Below, in pieces: positions 41,601 to 52,075 of a stretch of 64,000 bases of DNA. The stretch spans positions 60,642,019-60,706,018 of the forward strand of contig CM049306.1 of assembly GCA_026874595.1 (NCBI GenBank), read 5' to 3'. The stretch comes from Sipunculus nudus. Taxonomy: Eukaryota > Annelida > Sipuncula > Golfingiida > Sipunculidae. The notes beneath the pieces were generated by a model. It worked only from the letters and a program-made list of their open reading frames with translations. It had not been told where the DNA came from and made no database searches. The position numbers and the translations under genes were made by a program. How positions within the stretch are numbered: position 1 is the first letter of the stretch; the number at the start of each line of letters is the position of its first letter.

Positions 41601-43705
41601 TTTCCTTATAGACGTAGTGGCCCTTATAATTTACCTTAATTTTGTAAATAAATTTTCAATGAATACTTGAAGAGCAAACTAATGTTTACAATTGTATTTA
41701 GAAATTACTGAGATTTTTATCATCTTCACCTAAACTTGTGCTCCCTGTGTAAAGTTTCAAAACATGTCAGCATAATTTATTGTATTTTTATAAATTTTTT
41801 TTAGCTTAGCCAAACATAGGTCTTCTGAGCCTTGTCTTCATGCCTTGTCCATTTTCTGTCCTTCTGGGCATCTGGACTGAACTTTTGCATTTAAATTGAA
41901 AATGAAACATTGTGCATTATCTGCGCATATAACATTGTCACCATGTAAAAAAATGGGAGAAAATTGGCCCTGCCAGTTCTTCAGACTCTGATTGTTGTGG
42001 ACAGAGTTGTGAAATTTTAATACTTTTTGGTGGCTTGATGGTTCAGGGTAGATAATCCACACCCCCATGTAGAGCCACAATTTTGGTGGAAATAACCCTG
42101 TGTATAATAAGCACCCTGTTTCTGGCCTAAATTGTGGATGAAGTAACTTGTATTTCTGATAGTCATTGGAAAATTTACTGGTTCCTTGGCAGTGAACTTT
42201 TGAGAATGACAGTTCGACTGACGTAACAAAGTTTCTTAGATCAAGCACAGCTATCAGATAATTACAGTTGTAATCATAGCAAATAGTCTATACTCCTTTA
42301 GTTGTGAAATGTTAAAGATATGTGCTCAATCAGGCCGGGCTGGATTGTTTTGTGTAAGATATAAGATAAGGGCAAGTGAAGGTGCACAGAGAGCACCTGA
42401 CAGCTGTGCTGCCTGCGTGCATCACCTGTACAATTATTAAGGCAGGGTCTGACTGCATTTGTGCGGCATACATATTCAGGATCCTATAGGGAGAGCCCAG
42501 GGGAGCTAGAGCTAGACACAGTTGTGATCACGTAACTGATCAACTGACCATGACGCTGTCACCAGTAGACTATAGCTAATTAAAACTAATGAAGCAATCA
42601 CATTGAAACTAAGGAAGCAATCACATTCAGACCAGTATTGCTTACTTGGGTCAAGTTGTTTTTAAAGAAATGAGTGTGTCATGGGCATTTTCCCCAGGAA
42701 AGAAATCCCATTACCCTCACGGTTCCCAGTGCTAGCACATAAAGCACCATCTACCAACTAACAGTGGTATCAAATGGTGTCAACAAGTGGCGCAGTCATG
42801 CATATTCAAGTTGGTATATCATTAGTTCTCTTTGATTGCAAGCCATATTAAAGGTATATATGAAGTATTTTGAAATGAAAGCAATAAATAAGATCAAACT
42901 TTTTGTCATCTAATTGAAAATTAAACCAATACTGGTCATTTTCTTAAAATTCCTTTATTTTCACTGAACACTGGCTGATATTTTGGCAGTCTTACGGCCT
43001 TCCAAAAAATAGTTGGGAAAAGATGTTTAGTTTAGATTTTCTGACGAAAAAGTGCAGATAATACATTGTGGAAGGTTCTTTAGATCAAATGTCTCAGTAA
43101 TGATTGGATGGATCTTTCTGAAATTTAGTAAGAATGGACAACCATATCTGTTGTGGAAGACTGTGGCACCATCTATATTTTCTTTACTTTTATTCATTTT
43201 TCAGACTTAGAAATTAGGGTGGACATTTCAAACTTGTAGCTGAGCAAATAAATTCTTTACATTCATCATTTACACATATACTTAAGTGTATCTATCACCA
43301 TGGAGAATTTTAAGACCATGGAGAATTTTAAGACAGTCCATTTGATAAATTCTGCACAACTGCCATAGACACAGTTGCAAAAATATATTAAAATGACAGC
43401 AGTTTAAGCAGATATAATGTCAGAGAGCAGCTGAGCGTCATGACCCCTGGGTCACTTGTTTCTCATCATAATCAGTCTGTGATGCAAATATCATGTCCAT
43501 TCATTTTCCTTTCTTTCATTTCTAAATACTCTGTTGATATTAGTTAATATAGAGTCACATGTTCTTTTTATCAGCTGACTCTCATGACCTATTGGGCATT
43601 TGTTTGAAATTTCTGATTTCTTTATATTTATTTTTGTAGAAAAGGAAAGCTGACCCATTAAAGAGCTTTGAATTTTCTGGGATCACCAAGAAAAAGAAGA
43701 AGTGA
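25770..43705 (+). CDS. DDX56: DDX56 / Dbp9 DEAD-box RNA helicase, 17 coding exons
   Basis: Nucleolar DEAD-box helicase of the Dbp9 branch, needed in its family for assembly of the 60S ribosomal subunit. Exons: 25770-25838, 29359-29520, 30034-30114, 30885-30958, 31334-31504, 32113-32203, 32503-32567, 33164-33268, 34572-34643, 35194-35307, 36426-36542, 37027-37127, 37781-37854, 38551-38640, 39980-40085, 41168-41262, 43640-43705. They sum to 1653 nt (550 codons plus TGA; human about 547). Motifs: Q-motif Gln37, ARTGSGKT (54-61), PTKEL (91-95), GTPSR (141-145), DEAD (167-170), SAT (198-200), RGID (346-349), HRVGRTAR (370-377). A lysine-rich insertion (about 325-340) lies before motif V, as in Dbp9 proteins, and the C-terminus ends in a lysine run that may be a nucleolar signal. 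Introns 1 and 6 have GTTTGT donors, which are weaker than GTAAG. The start MSEEDEK precedes the conserved helix [12 protein letters not shown]. Confidence 0.96.
26546..26612. repeat. (TA)n microsatellite in DDX56 intron 1
   Basis: Near-pure TA repeat. The rest of intron 1 (25,839-29,358) is AT-rich and shows no other gene or clear repeat. Confidence 0.95.
33451..34070 (+). mobile_element. AGCTCAGCTGA-family repeat in DDX56 intron 8
   Basis: It begins TTTTTAGCTCAGCTCACTGA and ends CAGCTGAGCGTCATGGCCCA, then CACTTGT, the two end motifs of this family. The interior has two diverged copies of a CTGTGACCCATAT...GCTATGGGGCTCGT block and a run of 19 C. A related stretch lies at 59,840-60,110. No coding. 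Confidence 0.6.
35535..35830 (+). repeat. 5' fragment of the AGCTCAGCTGA repeat family
   Basis: It begins TTTTTTAGCTCAGCTGACTG, then AAAGTCAAATGAGGTATAGTGATGGGCAC-like sequence related to 33,451 onward. The other end is not seen, so it is truncated or diverged. It lies in DDX56 intron 10. Confidence 0.5.
37559..37627. repeat. Perfect 32-bp inverted repeat, 5-nt loop, in DDX56 intron 12
   Basis: Arms 37559-37590 and 37596-37627 are exactly complementary, with loop TAACT. Very AT-rich. It could be a small foldback element or a recent local inversion. Confidence 0.93.
41221..41311 (+). repeat. Duplicated 3' end of DDX56 exon 16 inside intron 16
   Basis: The last part of exon 16 (41221-41257) is repeated at 41274-41311 with a single inserted T. 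The copy ends before the donor site, so GTAAG is not duplicated. Confidence 0.85.
43060..43465 (+). repeat. 3' portion of an AGCTCAGCTGA-family repeat
   Basis: Ends CAGCTGAGCGTCATGACCCC, then TGGGTCACTTGTTTC, the reverse complement of the end motif at about 417-445 and related to that at 600-635. The left border is uncertain. It lies in DDX56 intron 16. Confidence 0.5.
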
Positions 43706-43828
43706 AGATAGGATAGTGGATTATTTTGTAAATTTGTAAATTCTTTAATCAAATTACAACAACGCTTTCAAATAGCTTTAATCCAATATAAAGGGGAGTT
43801 ACGGTATAATGTGATGCACATTACCATG

Positions 43829-43834
43829 AATAAA
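43829..43834 (+). terminator. DDX56 polyadenylation signal AATAAA
   Basis: Canonical AATAAA, 124 bp after the DDX56 stop codon, implying a short 3' UTR with cleavage near 43,845-43,860. The outer hAT-type element is inserted immediately after it (target duplication starts at 43865). Confidence 0.6.
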
Positions 43835-43936
43835 TTACTGACATGGAATATAGAGTTTTGTTTTATTTCCTGCAGTGGCGTCAATTTTACTTCCAGGGGG
43901 GGGGATGACTCGCCGACACACCCACACACATACGTA

Positions 43937-43940
43937 TATA

Positions 43941-44025
<85 letters not shown>
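43937..44025. repeat. (TA)n microsatellite
   Basis: Long TA run left of the inner hAT-like element. Its continuation at 46,270-46,350 suggests one tract split by the insertion. Confidence 0.95.
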
Positions 44026-44028
<3 letters not shown>

Positions 44029-46266
44029 GCCTCGATTTATCGCATTCCCGCATTCCCGAGGAGGGCAATATTCACGGAGGGAATGCTGTATTTTTCATTG
44101 AATTCCCGATCGGGAATGCCAGCCTATAATCTAAGAATTAATTGAGTTTATTTTACAGGTCGTTTATAAAATGAAATAAATTTACGTAAAGGAAGGCAGT
44201 TAAAAAGAAACACTACCAAAAGTAGACGGTATACGCGTGTCCTGATCAGTTGTGGCCGTTACACAGGATGATTTGTCAGAAACTGACCTGCTTTTAATAC
44301 CCTGTCATGATCGTTACAGAACTGAAGAAATCACGCAATTCTTGCAATAACAAACATCTAATTTTTGGAGATCGTGCACTAGACATCGTCAGCTGCAGGT
44401 TCCATTATATAGCCCTGCCTCATTTGTTTTATAAATGCAAGGTGCCGCCGTTATCTTAGCTGTAAAAAAAATATTCATAAACGCTGAAGCGACGCGATGT
44501 CAGTGAATATTTTCCCGCCAAAATTGTCAGGAATGAAGTCACGCGGGTTGGATTTTACTACGAATCTTTTATTGGCTCTCTATAAATGACATGTCATCGT
44601 TCCGCCAATCACAAGAACCTGTGCACGCGGCACGGATCTATGCAAATCAACGTGTCACATGGTTTCTATTCGGCCTTATTACCAATATCGACAGGTTTAC
44701 AGTATGAAAGATGAGCATTATAATGCAACAGCGTTAAGCTTGCGCTTTATTTGTAATCAAATGAGAACGATTTCTTATTTCTTAATGTTTTTTTTCGCGA
44801 TTCGCCCATTTTAAAAAAAAATTTGTGCATAATAATATGTCAAATTTCATTTATCTCTGGCTGATGATGCCCGCAGGCTGTTTCGCCCGAGTGACGAAAT
44901 TTGGGAGCGGTTTAGCGGCAGTTTTTTTCCTCTTATATACGAGAGTGTATCTGTCGTTCCACGAATATAGGCAAAATCAGACAAATTTTACAGGCTCACA
45001 TTAAATTATCGACTACGTCTGGTTATACATTTCATTATGGAAACTAAGAACACCTTCCACATGAAACGAAGGAGTGTAAGAATGTAATAAAGGGCTGTTA
45101 TTCTAGCACATGAAGGCACACTTTTTACGGGCCCGGGCTTGCACCTTCACATTATTCGGGCCCGATAAAAAATTACGGGCAACCCTGGTACGACGATCAA
45201 CTGAAATCGCACGCTTATTAAATGAAAAATGTTTCATGATGTGATTGATGTTAACACGGGCACTGATGAAAATCGCCGTCCGATTGAAAAAAAAAAGACT
45301 GTCCATTTATTCCAACGGAATTTTTTCAAACGTCTCACATGTCAGCAGCCGTAGGGACGCGTTGTTAAAATGGCCCTTATCTCTGGTGCGGGCACCTATG
45401 GTGCATGTTTGTAGTAAAAAGTGCCAGCGATTTGGTAAACAAGGGTTTCAAACCTGGATATCAGGTACTTGTTCAAGATGAGTGGACCGCATCAAAAGAA
45501 AATCTGAGGTGATAAACCAACAATTTATTATCTAAAAATCAACATTACTACTGCTGTTTTTTTTTTTTTTCAAATATTGTGAACGAAAAAAAACGAAGCT
45601 TGTCCGAACATACCCTCTGCTCTGAAGTTCCTGCACTTGAGTTTCACTTGGGTGACATGTGTCATTTGACTTTGGTGGGAACATTCATTTTGATCCCGGG
45701 TACAATACATTCATGCAAATTTTCCCCTTGGTACCCTTTCCAAATGTGCGGGTCTCGCATGCGGGCAACACATTTACATGTATTTGTATAGTATTTGATT
45801 AAATACATCCAATACGGAGGCCAAATACAAATGCAAATGCAAATATTATAATTGTTAACAACACAAATGCAAATAGGCCTACATACAATATACAATGTAG
45901 CTGTATTTGAATACAAATATGTATTTGACCCCAACCCTGCAAGAAATGCATTTCACTGAATACCATTTGTATTTTGAAGGTTTTTTTTATATATGGTGAA
46001 CTTTGTCAGAGCATGATGCATGAGATGATCCTTTTTCTTTTGCTTCAACAAAAACCCTTGTTGCTCGTTTTCTATATTTACATTTCCATATCTAAATTAA
46101 GTGTTATCTTTGTAGTCATATGGATATTGCTTATGCTTTTTTCAGCTTAAAACTTTTGATATTTAAACAAAGTTTCTGGGGGAATGTGATAGGTCTGGTG
46201 GGAATGTTAGAAGAAAATTGTTGCATTCCCTCGAGGGAATTTAACAAAATTTGATTATTTTGACCC

Positions 46267-46269
<3 letters not shown>
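44026..46269. mobile_element. Inner hAT-like element in a TA microsatellite
   Basis: The left end CAGGCCTCGATTTATC and the right end (inverted) CAGGGGTCAAAATAATC are imperfect inverted repeats, followed inward on both sides by ATTCCCTCGAGG/ATTCCCGAGGAGG-type words. TA repeats flank both sides, so the target duplication cannot be read. Its left part matches window positions 20-400 and its middle matches 8,340-8,890. A further GTATTTGACCCCAACCCTG end (about 45,921-45,939) looks like a fragment of a third hAT-type repeat. No transposase ORF was recognised. Confidence 0.55.

Positions 46270-46350
<81 letters not shown>
46270..46350. repeat. (TA)n microsatellite
   Basis: Long TA run between the inner hAT-like element and the 3' end of the LINE. 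Confidence 0.95.
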
Positions 46351-46355
<5 letters not shown>

Positions 46356-46396
46356 TTTGTGCCTGTATGACATTTCAAATATATATATGACATGAT

Positions 46397-47818
46397 TTAG
46401 TCCTCTTTGCTCCTAGAGGAGCATAGGGCCTCCACAGCAACCTTCCACCATCTTCTGTCCCTGGCACAGGTCTTGGCCTCTTCCCATGTCATGCCGGAGT
46501 CTCTCAGCTCACTGTGCAAGCTTCTCCTCCAGGTCTGCTTTGGGCGCCCTCTCCTCCTCTTTCCCTGCGGGTTCCACTCGAGCGCTTGCCTTGTGATGTT
46601 GAAGGGCTCCTTCCGCAAAGTATGGCCGACCCATCACCACTTTCGCCGCCTAACTTGAACGTCAATAGGCTGTTGCTTCGCCTTCGTCCACAGGTCGGTG
46701 TTTGGCACTTTGTCGAACCATCAGAGGTGGAGGATCTGCCGGAGACAACTGTGATGAAGGTCTTGATCTTTGCAGAGCTGTTTTTGGTGACCCGCCAAGT
46801 CTCTGACCCATAGGGAAGCACAGACTTCACGTTGGAGTTGAAGATCCTAAGCCTGGTGTTGGTGGAGATGGTGGTTGCTCTCCATACAGGCTTCAAAATG
46901 GCAAATACTTGGCGTGCTTTCTTCACTCTTGCCTTGATGTCATCATCCGTGCCTCCTGTCTAGCTGATTTTTCTGCCCAGGTACACAAACTCACTGACAT
47001 CCGCTACTGCTCTGCCCAAGAGGGTGACTCGGGCCTCTTGCTGGTTGTTGGTGCACAGTAGCTTGGTTTTCTCTTGACTGATCTTGAGTCCAACTCGCTG
47101 AGCTGTGTTTTCTAAGGTGGTGACTTTCTCTTGCATATCCTGCAGGCGATGGGATAGCAGTGCCAGGTCATCGGCGAACTCAAGATTTTCCTTCTTCTTT
47201 GTAAGGGTCCACTGGATGCCTTTCCCGGAACTTGCGTAGGCCGTCCTTGTCACCCAGTTCAGTACCACGAGGAAGTGGAGTGGAGACAGGAGGCAGCCCT
47301 GTCTGACGCTGGAAGAGACCTCAAAGTCGTCAGAGGGTCTACCACCATGGATCACCTGGCACGAAAATCCTTGATAGAGTTGTCTGATGATGTCGACGAA
47401 CTTTTGTGGCACACCGTAGTGGAGAAGAATATTCCAGATTGCTTGCCTGTCCACACTGTCAAAAACAGCCTCAAAATCGATGAAGCAGTTTGGTCAATGC
47501 AGAAAAGTTCTTTCCTGAAGCCAGCTTGTTAATCTCGAAGTGTCTTGTCGAGGGCATCTTTCATACGGTCTAGGATGACCCTGGTGAGGACTTAGCGGGG
47601 ATGGGCAACTGGGTGATGCCTCGCCACTTGCCGCACTGGGAGAGGTCGCCTTGCTTGGGGAGTTTCACTAGCAGGCCCTTCTTCCACTCGGTCAGCATCC
47701 CTTCTGACGTCCAGATCAAGTTGAGCAGGTGGTGTAGCTGGTCAACAGTGTCACTTCCCCCTTCCTTCAAGGCTTCAGCAGGGATGTTGTCGATGCCAGC
47801 AGCCTTGCCATTCTTCAA
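46397..47818 (-). pseudogene. LINE reverse transcriptase and C-terminus, frameshifted
   Basis: 47818-47570 holds the fingers region (GIDNIPAEALKEGG, WRGI). 47454-46960, in another frame, holds SVRQGCLLSP and the catalytic FADD (47167-47178). An in-frame TAG at 46957-46959 interrupts it before VKKARQVFAILKP and YGSETW. The last part, 46618-46397, shifts frame to the GRPKQTWRR tail. The catalytic aspartates survive but the frame does not. Confidence 0.82.
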
Positions 47819-48313
47819 GGTGTTGAGTGCCTTGCGGATCTCTGCCTAGGTGATCTCTCCGATGTTGATGTCAAGAGGGTCACCTGGCTGAAGTTGAGGT
47901 CGTTCATCTGGTGGTGATCTATTCAGTACATCCTGGAAATGCTCCTTCCACCTTGCTAGCTGGTCTTAATGGTGGTGAGCAGCTTCCTTTCCTTGTCTCT
48001 GACTGGTCTGTTTGGGTTGCTGCATCTCCCACTGAGGAGTCTGGTGGTGGCGTACAAGGTTTTGAGGTCTCCCTTAAAGGGCTGCTTCCTCTGCCTCCTC
48101 TGCAATGGTATTGATATACGCTCGCTTGTCAGCTCTTTACTCCTTCTTGACTTCTTTCTCAAGTGTGGAGTGCCTGGTTGCTGCCCGCTTTTTCTGCTGC
48201 CGGGTCTTAGCCTGGTTTAGTTCCTGCTTAGCTTTTCTTCTCTCCTCCAGTTTCTGCCAAGTCTCATCACTGATTCATGGCTTCCTGTTTGTCTGTGGTA
48301 GTCCAAACACATC

Positions 48314-49464
48314 TTAGCAAGCTCCAACAACGGCTTCTTTGAAGATGGCCCATCTGTTCTCCACTGTTTCTATCTCTTCTGTCTGAAGAGCTTGGCAGCG
48401 GTTGTGGAGAGAGACCTGAAATGCCTGTTTTGTGTCCCGTTGCTTCAGTTTCCTGACATTGGGTTGTGGTGATTCTTTCGTGCAGACAGTCGCATCTTGA
48501 TCTTGGTGACAACGAGGTGATGGTGAGCCTATGTCTGCGCCACGTCTGACTCTCACATCCTGTAGGGAGCTCCGGTAGCGTTGCTTCACCATGATTAGGT
48601 CTATCTGGTTCTCTGTTAGGTGGTCAGGGGAGACCCAGGTAACTTTGTGGCAATGCTTGTGAGGAAGAAGCGTGCCTGCTATCACAAGGCTATTAGTGGT
48701 GCAGAAGTCAGCCAGCATCTCTCCATTCTCATTCATTTCACCAAGTCCATGTCGTCCCATCTCCCGCTCTCTGTCAGTGTTGTCAGTCCCAACCTTGGCA
48801 TTCATATCCCCCATCAGGATAAGCATGTCCCGTCTTGGAATCTTGTCCAACACTGGCTGAAGCTGGGCGTAGAAGTTTTCCTTGTCTTCCTCCTCTGCAA
48901 CGTTGGTGGGGGCGTAGCACATGACTAGAGAACCTTCTGGAAGCGGGACTCGAACCGTGCGGTGATGACGCGGTCTGACACAGGCTCCCATTCCAATAGG
49001 CGTTTGGCTGCTTGGTCAGACAGAAGGAGGCTAACTCCAGCTTCATGACGGTCATCTTCATTCCTGCCAGAGTAGAGCAGTGTCTCTCCCGTCTGAAGTT
49101 TAGTCTCTCTATATCCATTCCAACGGACTTCGCATATAACCAGAAGTGTGAGGTGATATCTGTGCATCTCCTTCACCACTTGTGCACATCGTCCGGTCTC
49201 CCAAAGTGTCCTCACATTCCACGTTCCTAGTAGGACAGGTCTATGTGATAACAGTCTCGGGAACTTCATCAAGGGTGTCTCTGGTCGAAGAGGGGCATCG
49301 GTTCTGCAGCTTCCTGACGGGTTTGGCTGCAGCGAGTCATAATTCTCCTGGGTGGAGCCCCAGATCTCCCAAAAACTAAATGAGTGCAAGTTTTGCTGTT
49401 GATGGTTTCTGTAACTAAGGTCTTTTTCTGTGTGAGGGTAGTTAACCCATCGCACAACCCCCAA
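48314..49464 (-). pseudogene. LINE endonuclease domain, frameshifted
   Basis: 49464-48925 encodes the N-terminal part (LGTWNVRTL, EVRWNG, HEAGVSLLLS). Another frame, 48991-48314, continues with PLPEGSLVMCYAPTN, GDMNAKVG and IDLIMV. The final motif region (RRGADIGS...) shifts frame again. These are exonuclease-endonuclease-phosphatase fold motifs used for target nicking. The reading frame is lost. Confidence 0.8.
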
Positions 49465-49615
49465 CCTGAAGGACCAGGGTGTATCGTTTCGTCTGGCTCC
49501 TACCCCACAGACCTGTTGAGCCTGGTTAAACCTGCCATGCCCACATAGCTCTGGGGGTCATTTGAACACACAAGCCGTCCTACCAGGTCAAGGTGATACA
49601 CCAACGGGACAGAAA

Positions 49616-49655
<40 letters not shown>

Positions 49656-49788
49656 TATATAATATATTTGAAAAGTGGTTAAATATTTTAAATATATATA
49701 TATATATATATATTTAATCACATTTCAAATATATTTCAATATTTCACAGTAAACTCATAAAAATGGAGCCTGTCTATATTCTATTCAA

Positions 49789-49831
<43 letters not shown>

Positions 49832-49930
49832 AAATTCTATGAAAAGTGGGGGGGGATGATAACATTGACCCCCCCCCCCCCCCCTTGCCAAAAAGTGGGA
49901 TTATATATATACCCCCCCTTCCCCCCTATA
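49616..49930. repeat. TA microsatellites and G/C runs at the outer hAT right edge
   Basis: TA runs at about 49,620-49,650, 49,690-49,712 and 49,793-49,828, then G and C runs. A short inverted pair TTTGAAAAGTGGTTAAATAT / ATTTAATCACATTTCAAATA surrounds the second TA run. The I-Y repeat peptides here are artefacts. Confidence 0.8.
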
Positions 49931-50181
49931 TTGACGCCCCTGATTTCCTGGATATCTGCATGTAATATATAACAAGTAAAATATATGTCCTTTCACTTGT
50001 TATTTGTTGTTTGGTCATGTGTGTTATTATTCATATTTCTCCTGACTCAAGGGAATTGCCCAGGATTACATAGATCTGTGTGAATGAATTAGTCAGGTTC
50101 GGCATTCACCCTTGTTGTAGTATAGTTAATCACCAACAGATGGCAACACAAGAGCCTGTATGTCACAATCAATAGAAGGCA

Positions 50182-50773
50182 AAGCTTGCATACCTAAAGC
50201 CTCGGTAACAACCCGCTGCGGTCACCGCAAACCGTAGAGTACCGTGCGGTTTTGGGGACCGCAGGAATACTTAAGCCTCGGTCACAACCCGCTGCGGTCA
50301 CCGCACACTGTAGATCACTGTTCGGTTTTTGAAACCACAGTAATACTTATGCGGCCGACGTGCGGGAACGGCAAGGTGTCTTCCTCATTCTTACGGCCAT
50401 CGCACGGTAAAGTAAGCTAACCCTGCAGACGCCGCAAGCTAACCTTGCGGAAGCCGTAAAGACCCCTTACGACAGCCGCAGGTACACCGTACGTCTCTCG
50501 GCTAGCTGAGTAGGCGTTAAAAATCGCACGGACATCCTACGACATCCATACGTCTACTGTACGGTGCCCGTACGGAGCCAGTGGGTGGCTGCCTGACGCT
50601 CGGCCGCTGCATCAACTTGAGCGCTTGCGCTAATGTCAGTTACGGTCGTTGTGGAGCCCCTGCGGCCTTTGAAAAACGCACGGTTGCCGTGCGTCTACCG
50701 CACAGAATAGCCCAAAACACTCGCCGTACTGCGACCGTATCCCGGTTGTGACCGAGGCTTAACATGCAAGCTT
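50182..50773. mobile_element. GC/CpG-rich inverted-end element
   Basis: Inverted ends: AAGCCTCGGTAACAACCCG (from 50197) and CGGTTGTGACCGAGGCTT (to 50760). A second, internal left end lies at 50273. Further out is an exact 10-bp inverted pair AAGCTTGCAT (50182-50191) / ATGCAAGCTT (50764-50773). The body is packed with CCGCA, CCGTACG and CGCACGG words and is far richer in GC than its flanks. No ORF. Target duplication not resolved, so the superfamily is unknown. Confidence 0.7.
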
Positions 50774-52075
50774 ATATGATTTCAGTCTTTGATTGGTCCA
50801 TGATATTACACATGAAAGTCAGCTGACTTGTCAATCCTTTCACAGCTGTCATCTTTGTATGTCCTTATCCTCTCACAGAGCCAAGATCAAATGTTGACAA
50901 AACCATGAACTCCATTTCAGAAAAATATAATTGGATATATTAAACTATAACCCAGTTACAAAAATTACCTGAAAATCTTAACATTCTACTCTGCTACAGA
51001 TGTTTCTTTACATTTAAACAATTATGTTTGTCTCATTTGTGTGATGGTAATAGATTTATTAAATTAATATTATTTCTGTAGTCCATTGGTGTTCTTACAA
51101 CTTTTTAAAATATTTTAAAAATTTTAACATTGAACCTTCAAATGTGGTGTGAACAAACTACACGTATAGTACGTCTGTTTCATCAGTCTGTTCCACCAGT
51201 AGGTGTCCATTGAAATTTGGCCATTATTCTCTTAAACTTAAATATTATCACACACTATGGCACTAAAGCTGAAGAGGGACCAACAACCTAATATGAGGTG
51301 AAACACTTCATAACAAAATCCAGCATTTATAATTTGCAACCTTCTGCTTTTTCATAAACTTCTAGCCAAGTGACATGGCCTTTGTCATGGGATGGCAGCC
51401 TCATTTTGATAATTATATTTTTTTTAAATATTTGTAACACTAACCAACCAATTGGGAGCTTTAAAGTGTAGTTGTTTGAGCATGTGACCAATGACTTTGA
51501 CCATCCTAAATAGGGCTGATATACTGTAAAAATATACTGTTTACTCAGATATTGATTTTATTGCATTTCTGAAATATTTTGTAAGATATGGCTTTAATTT
51601 CATTGTAGTTAATAAGGCCTGTTCCCCATACTTCAATTACAGCATACCATTTGGAATTAATATGTCAGTTTAAGAAAATATTGCCAAATTTCATTAGGCA
51701 CTCTACCGTGAAACAAACTATAGTATTGTGTAGCTGTTATTCACTGTGAGTCTGGACTTGCACTGTGTCATACATTATACATACATGTAGGTGAGGTGCT
51801 GCTCCCTGGACTATTTCTGTACTAGGCCTCATATTTACAAATTTGCCTTGACACCAGAGTAGTTGTGAGGTAGTCCTTTGGGATCCATCTAATTCTGACT
51901 GACTCCGTTTCCCAGGCCCATTTGCATTTACCCTGACAGGGGAGAGTTTCTTTATTCTGCTCAGAAATCCCACATCCATCAGTAAGGTGGATTTAAAATC
52001 CATGCTGCTATTGCATACCAGCTGGCAAATGTAATATCAGACAATCTATCATGTGTTTGAAGAGAGAATTTAGCA
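50774..52075. other. Intergenic DNA, nothing recognised
   Basis: AT-rich single-copy-looking sequence between the GC-rich element and the minisatellite. The ORF at 51,737-52,003 (minus) has no recognisable domain. Confidence 0.5.

Larger units (their letters stand above)
46380..49615 (-). mobile_element. Decayed endonuclease/RT non-LTR retrotransposon
   Basis: About 3.2 kb on the minus strand holding, in order, an apurinic-type endonuclease, a reverse transcriptase and a C-terminal GRPKQTWRR/WKVAVEALC tail. It ends GGAGCAAAGAGGACTAA, then TA-rich sequence. This protein style (LGTWNVRTL start, GDMNAKVG, GRPxxTWRR end) is common in invertebrate genomes in RTE-like or related clades; I cannot fix the clade. 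Coding is broken by at least five frame changes and an in-frame TAG (46957-46959), so it is not active. It inserted within the outer hAT element. Confidence 0.85.
43865..49950. mobile_element. Outer hAT-type element with 8-bp target duplication
   Basis: Terminal inverted repeats are CAGTGGCGTCAAT (43873-43885) and ATTGACGCCCCTG (49930-49942), with one mismatch. They are flanked by a perfect 8-bp direct duplication ATTTCCTG (43865-43872 and 49943-49950). Both inner edges carry G/C runs. An 8-bp duplication and CAG-starting TIRs are hAT hallmarks. Its 6.07-kb span is mostly later insertions (44,026-46,269 and about 46,380-49,615), leaving about 0.6 kb, so it was a small non-autonomous element. 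It sits about 30 bp past the DDX56 AATAAA. Confidence 0.8.

Noticed and set aside
43811-44129. ORFs rich in Ile-Tyr repeats
   Set aside because: Translation of the TA microsatellite; the same applies at 46131-46373, 49500-49721 and 49763-49972.
46407-48928. Plus-strand ORFs over the LINE
   Set aside because: Shadows of the minus-strand endonuclease/RT coding; no domain of their own.
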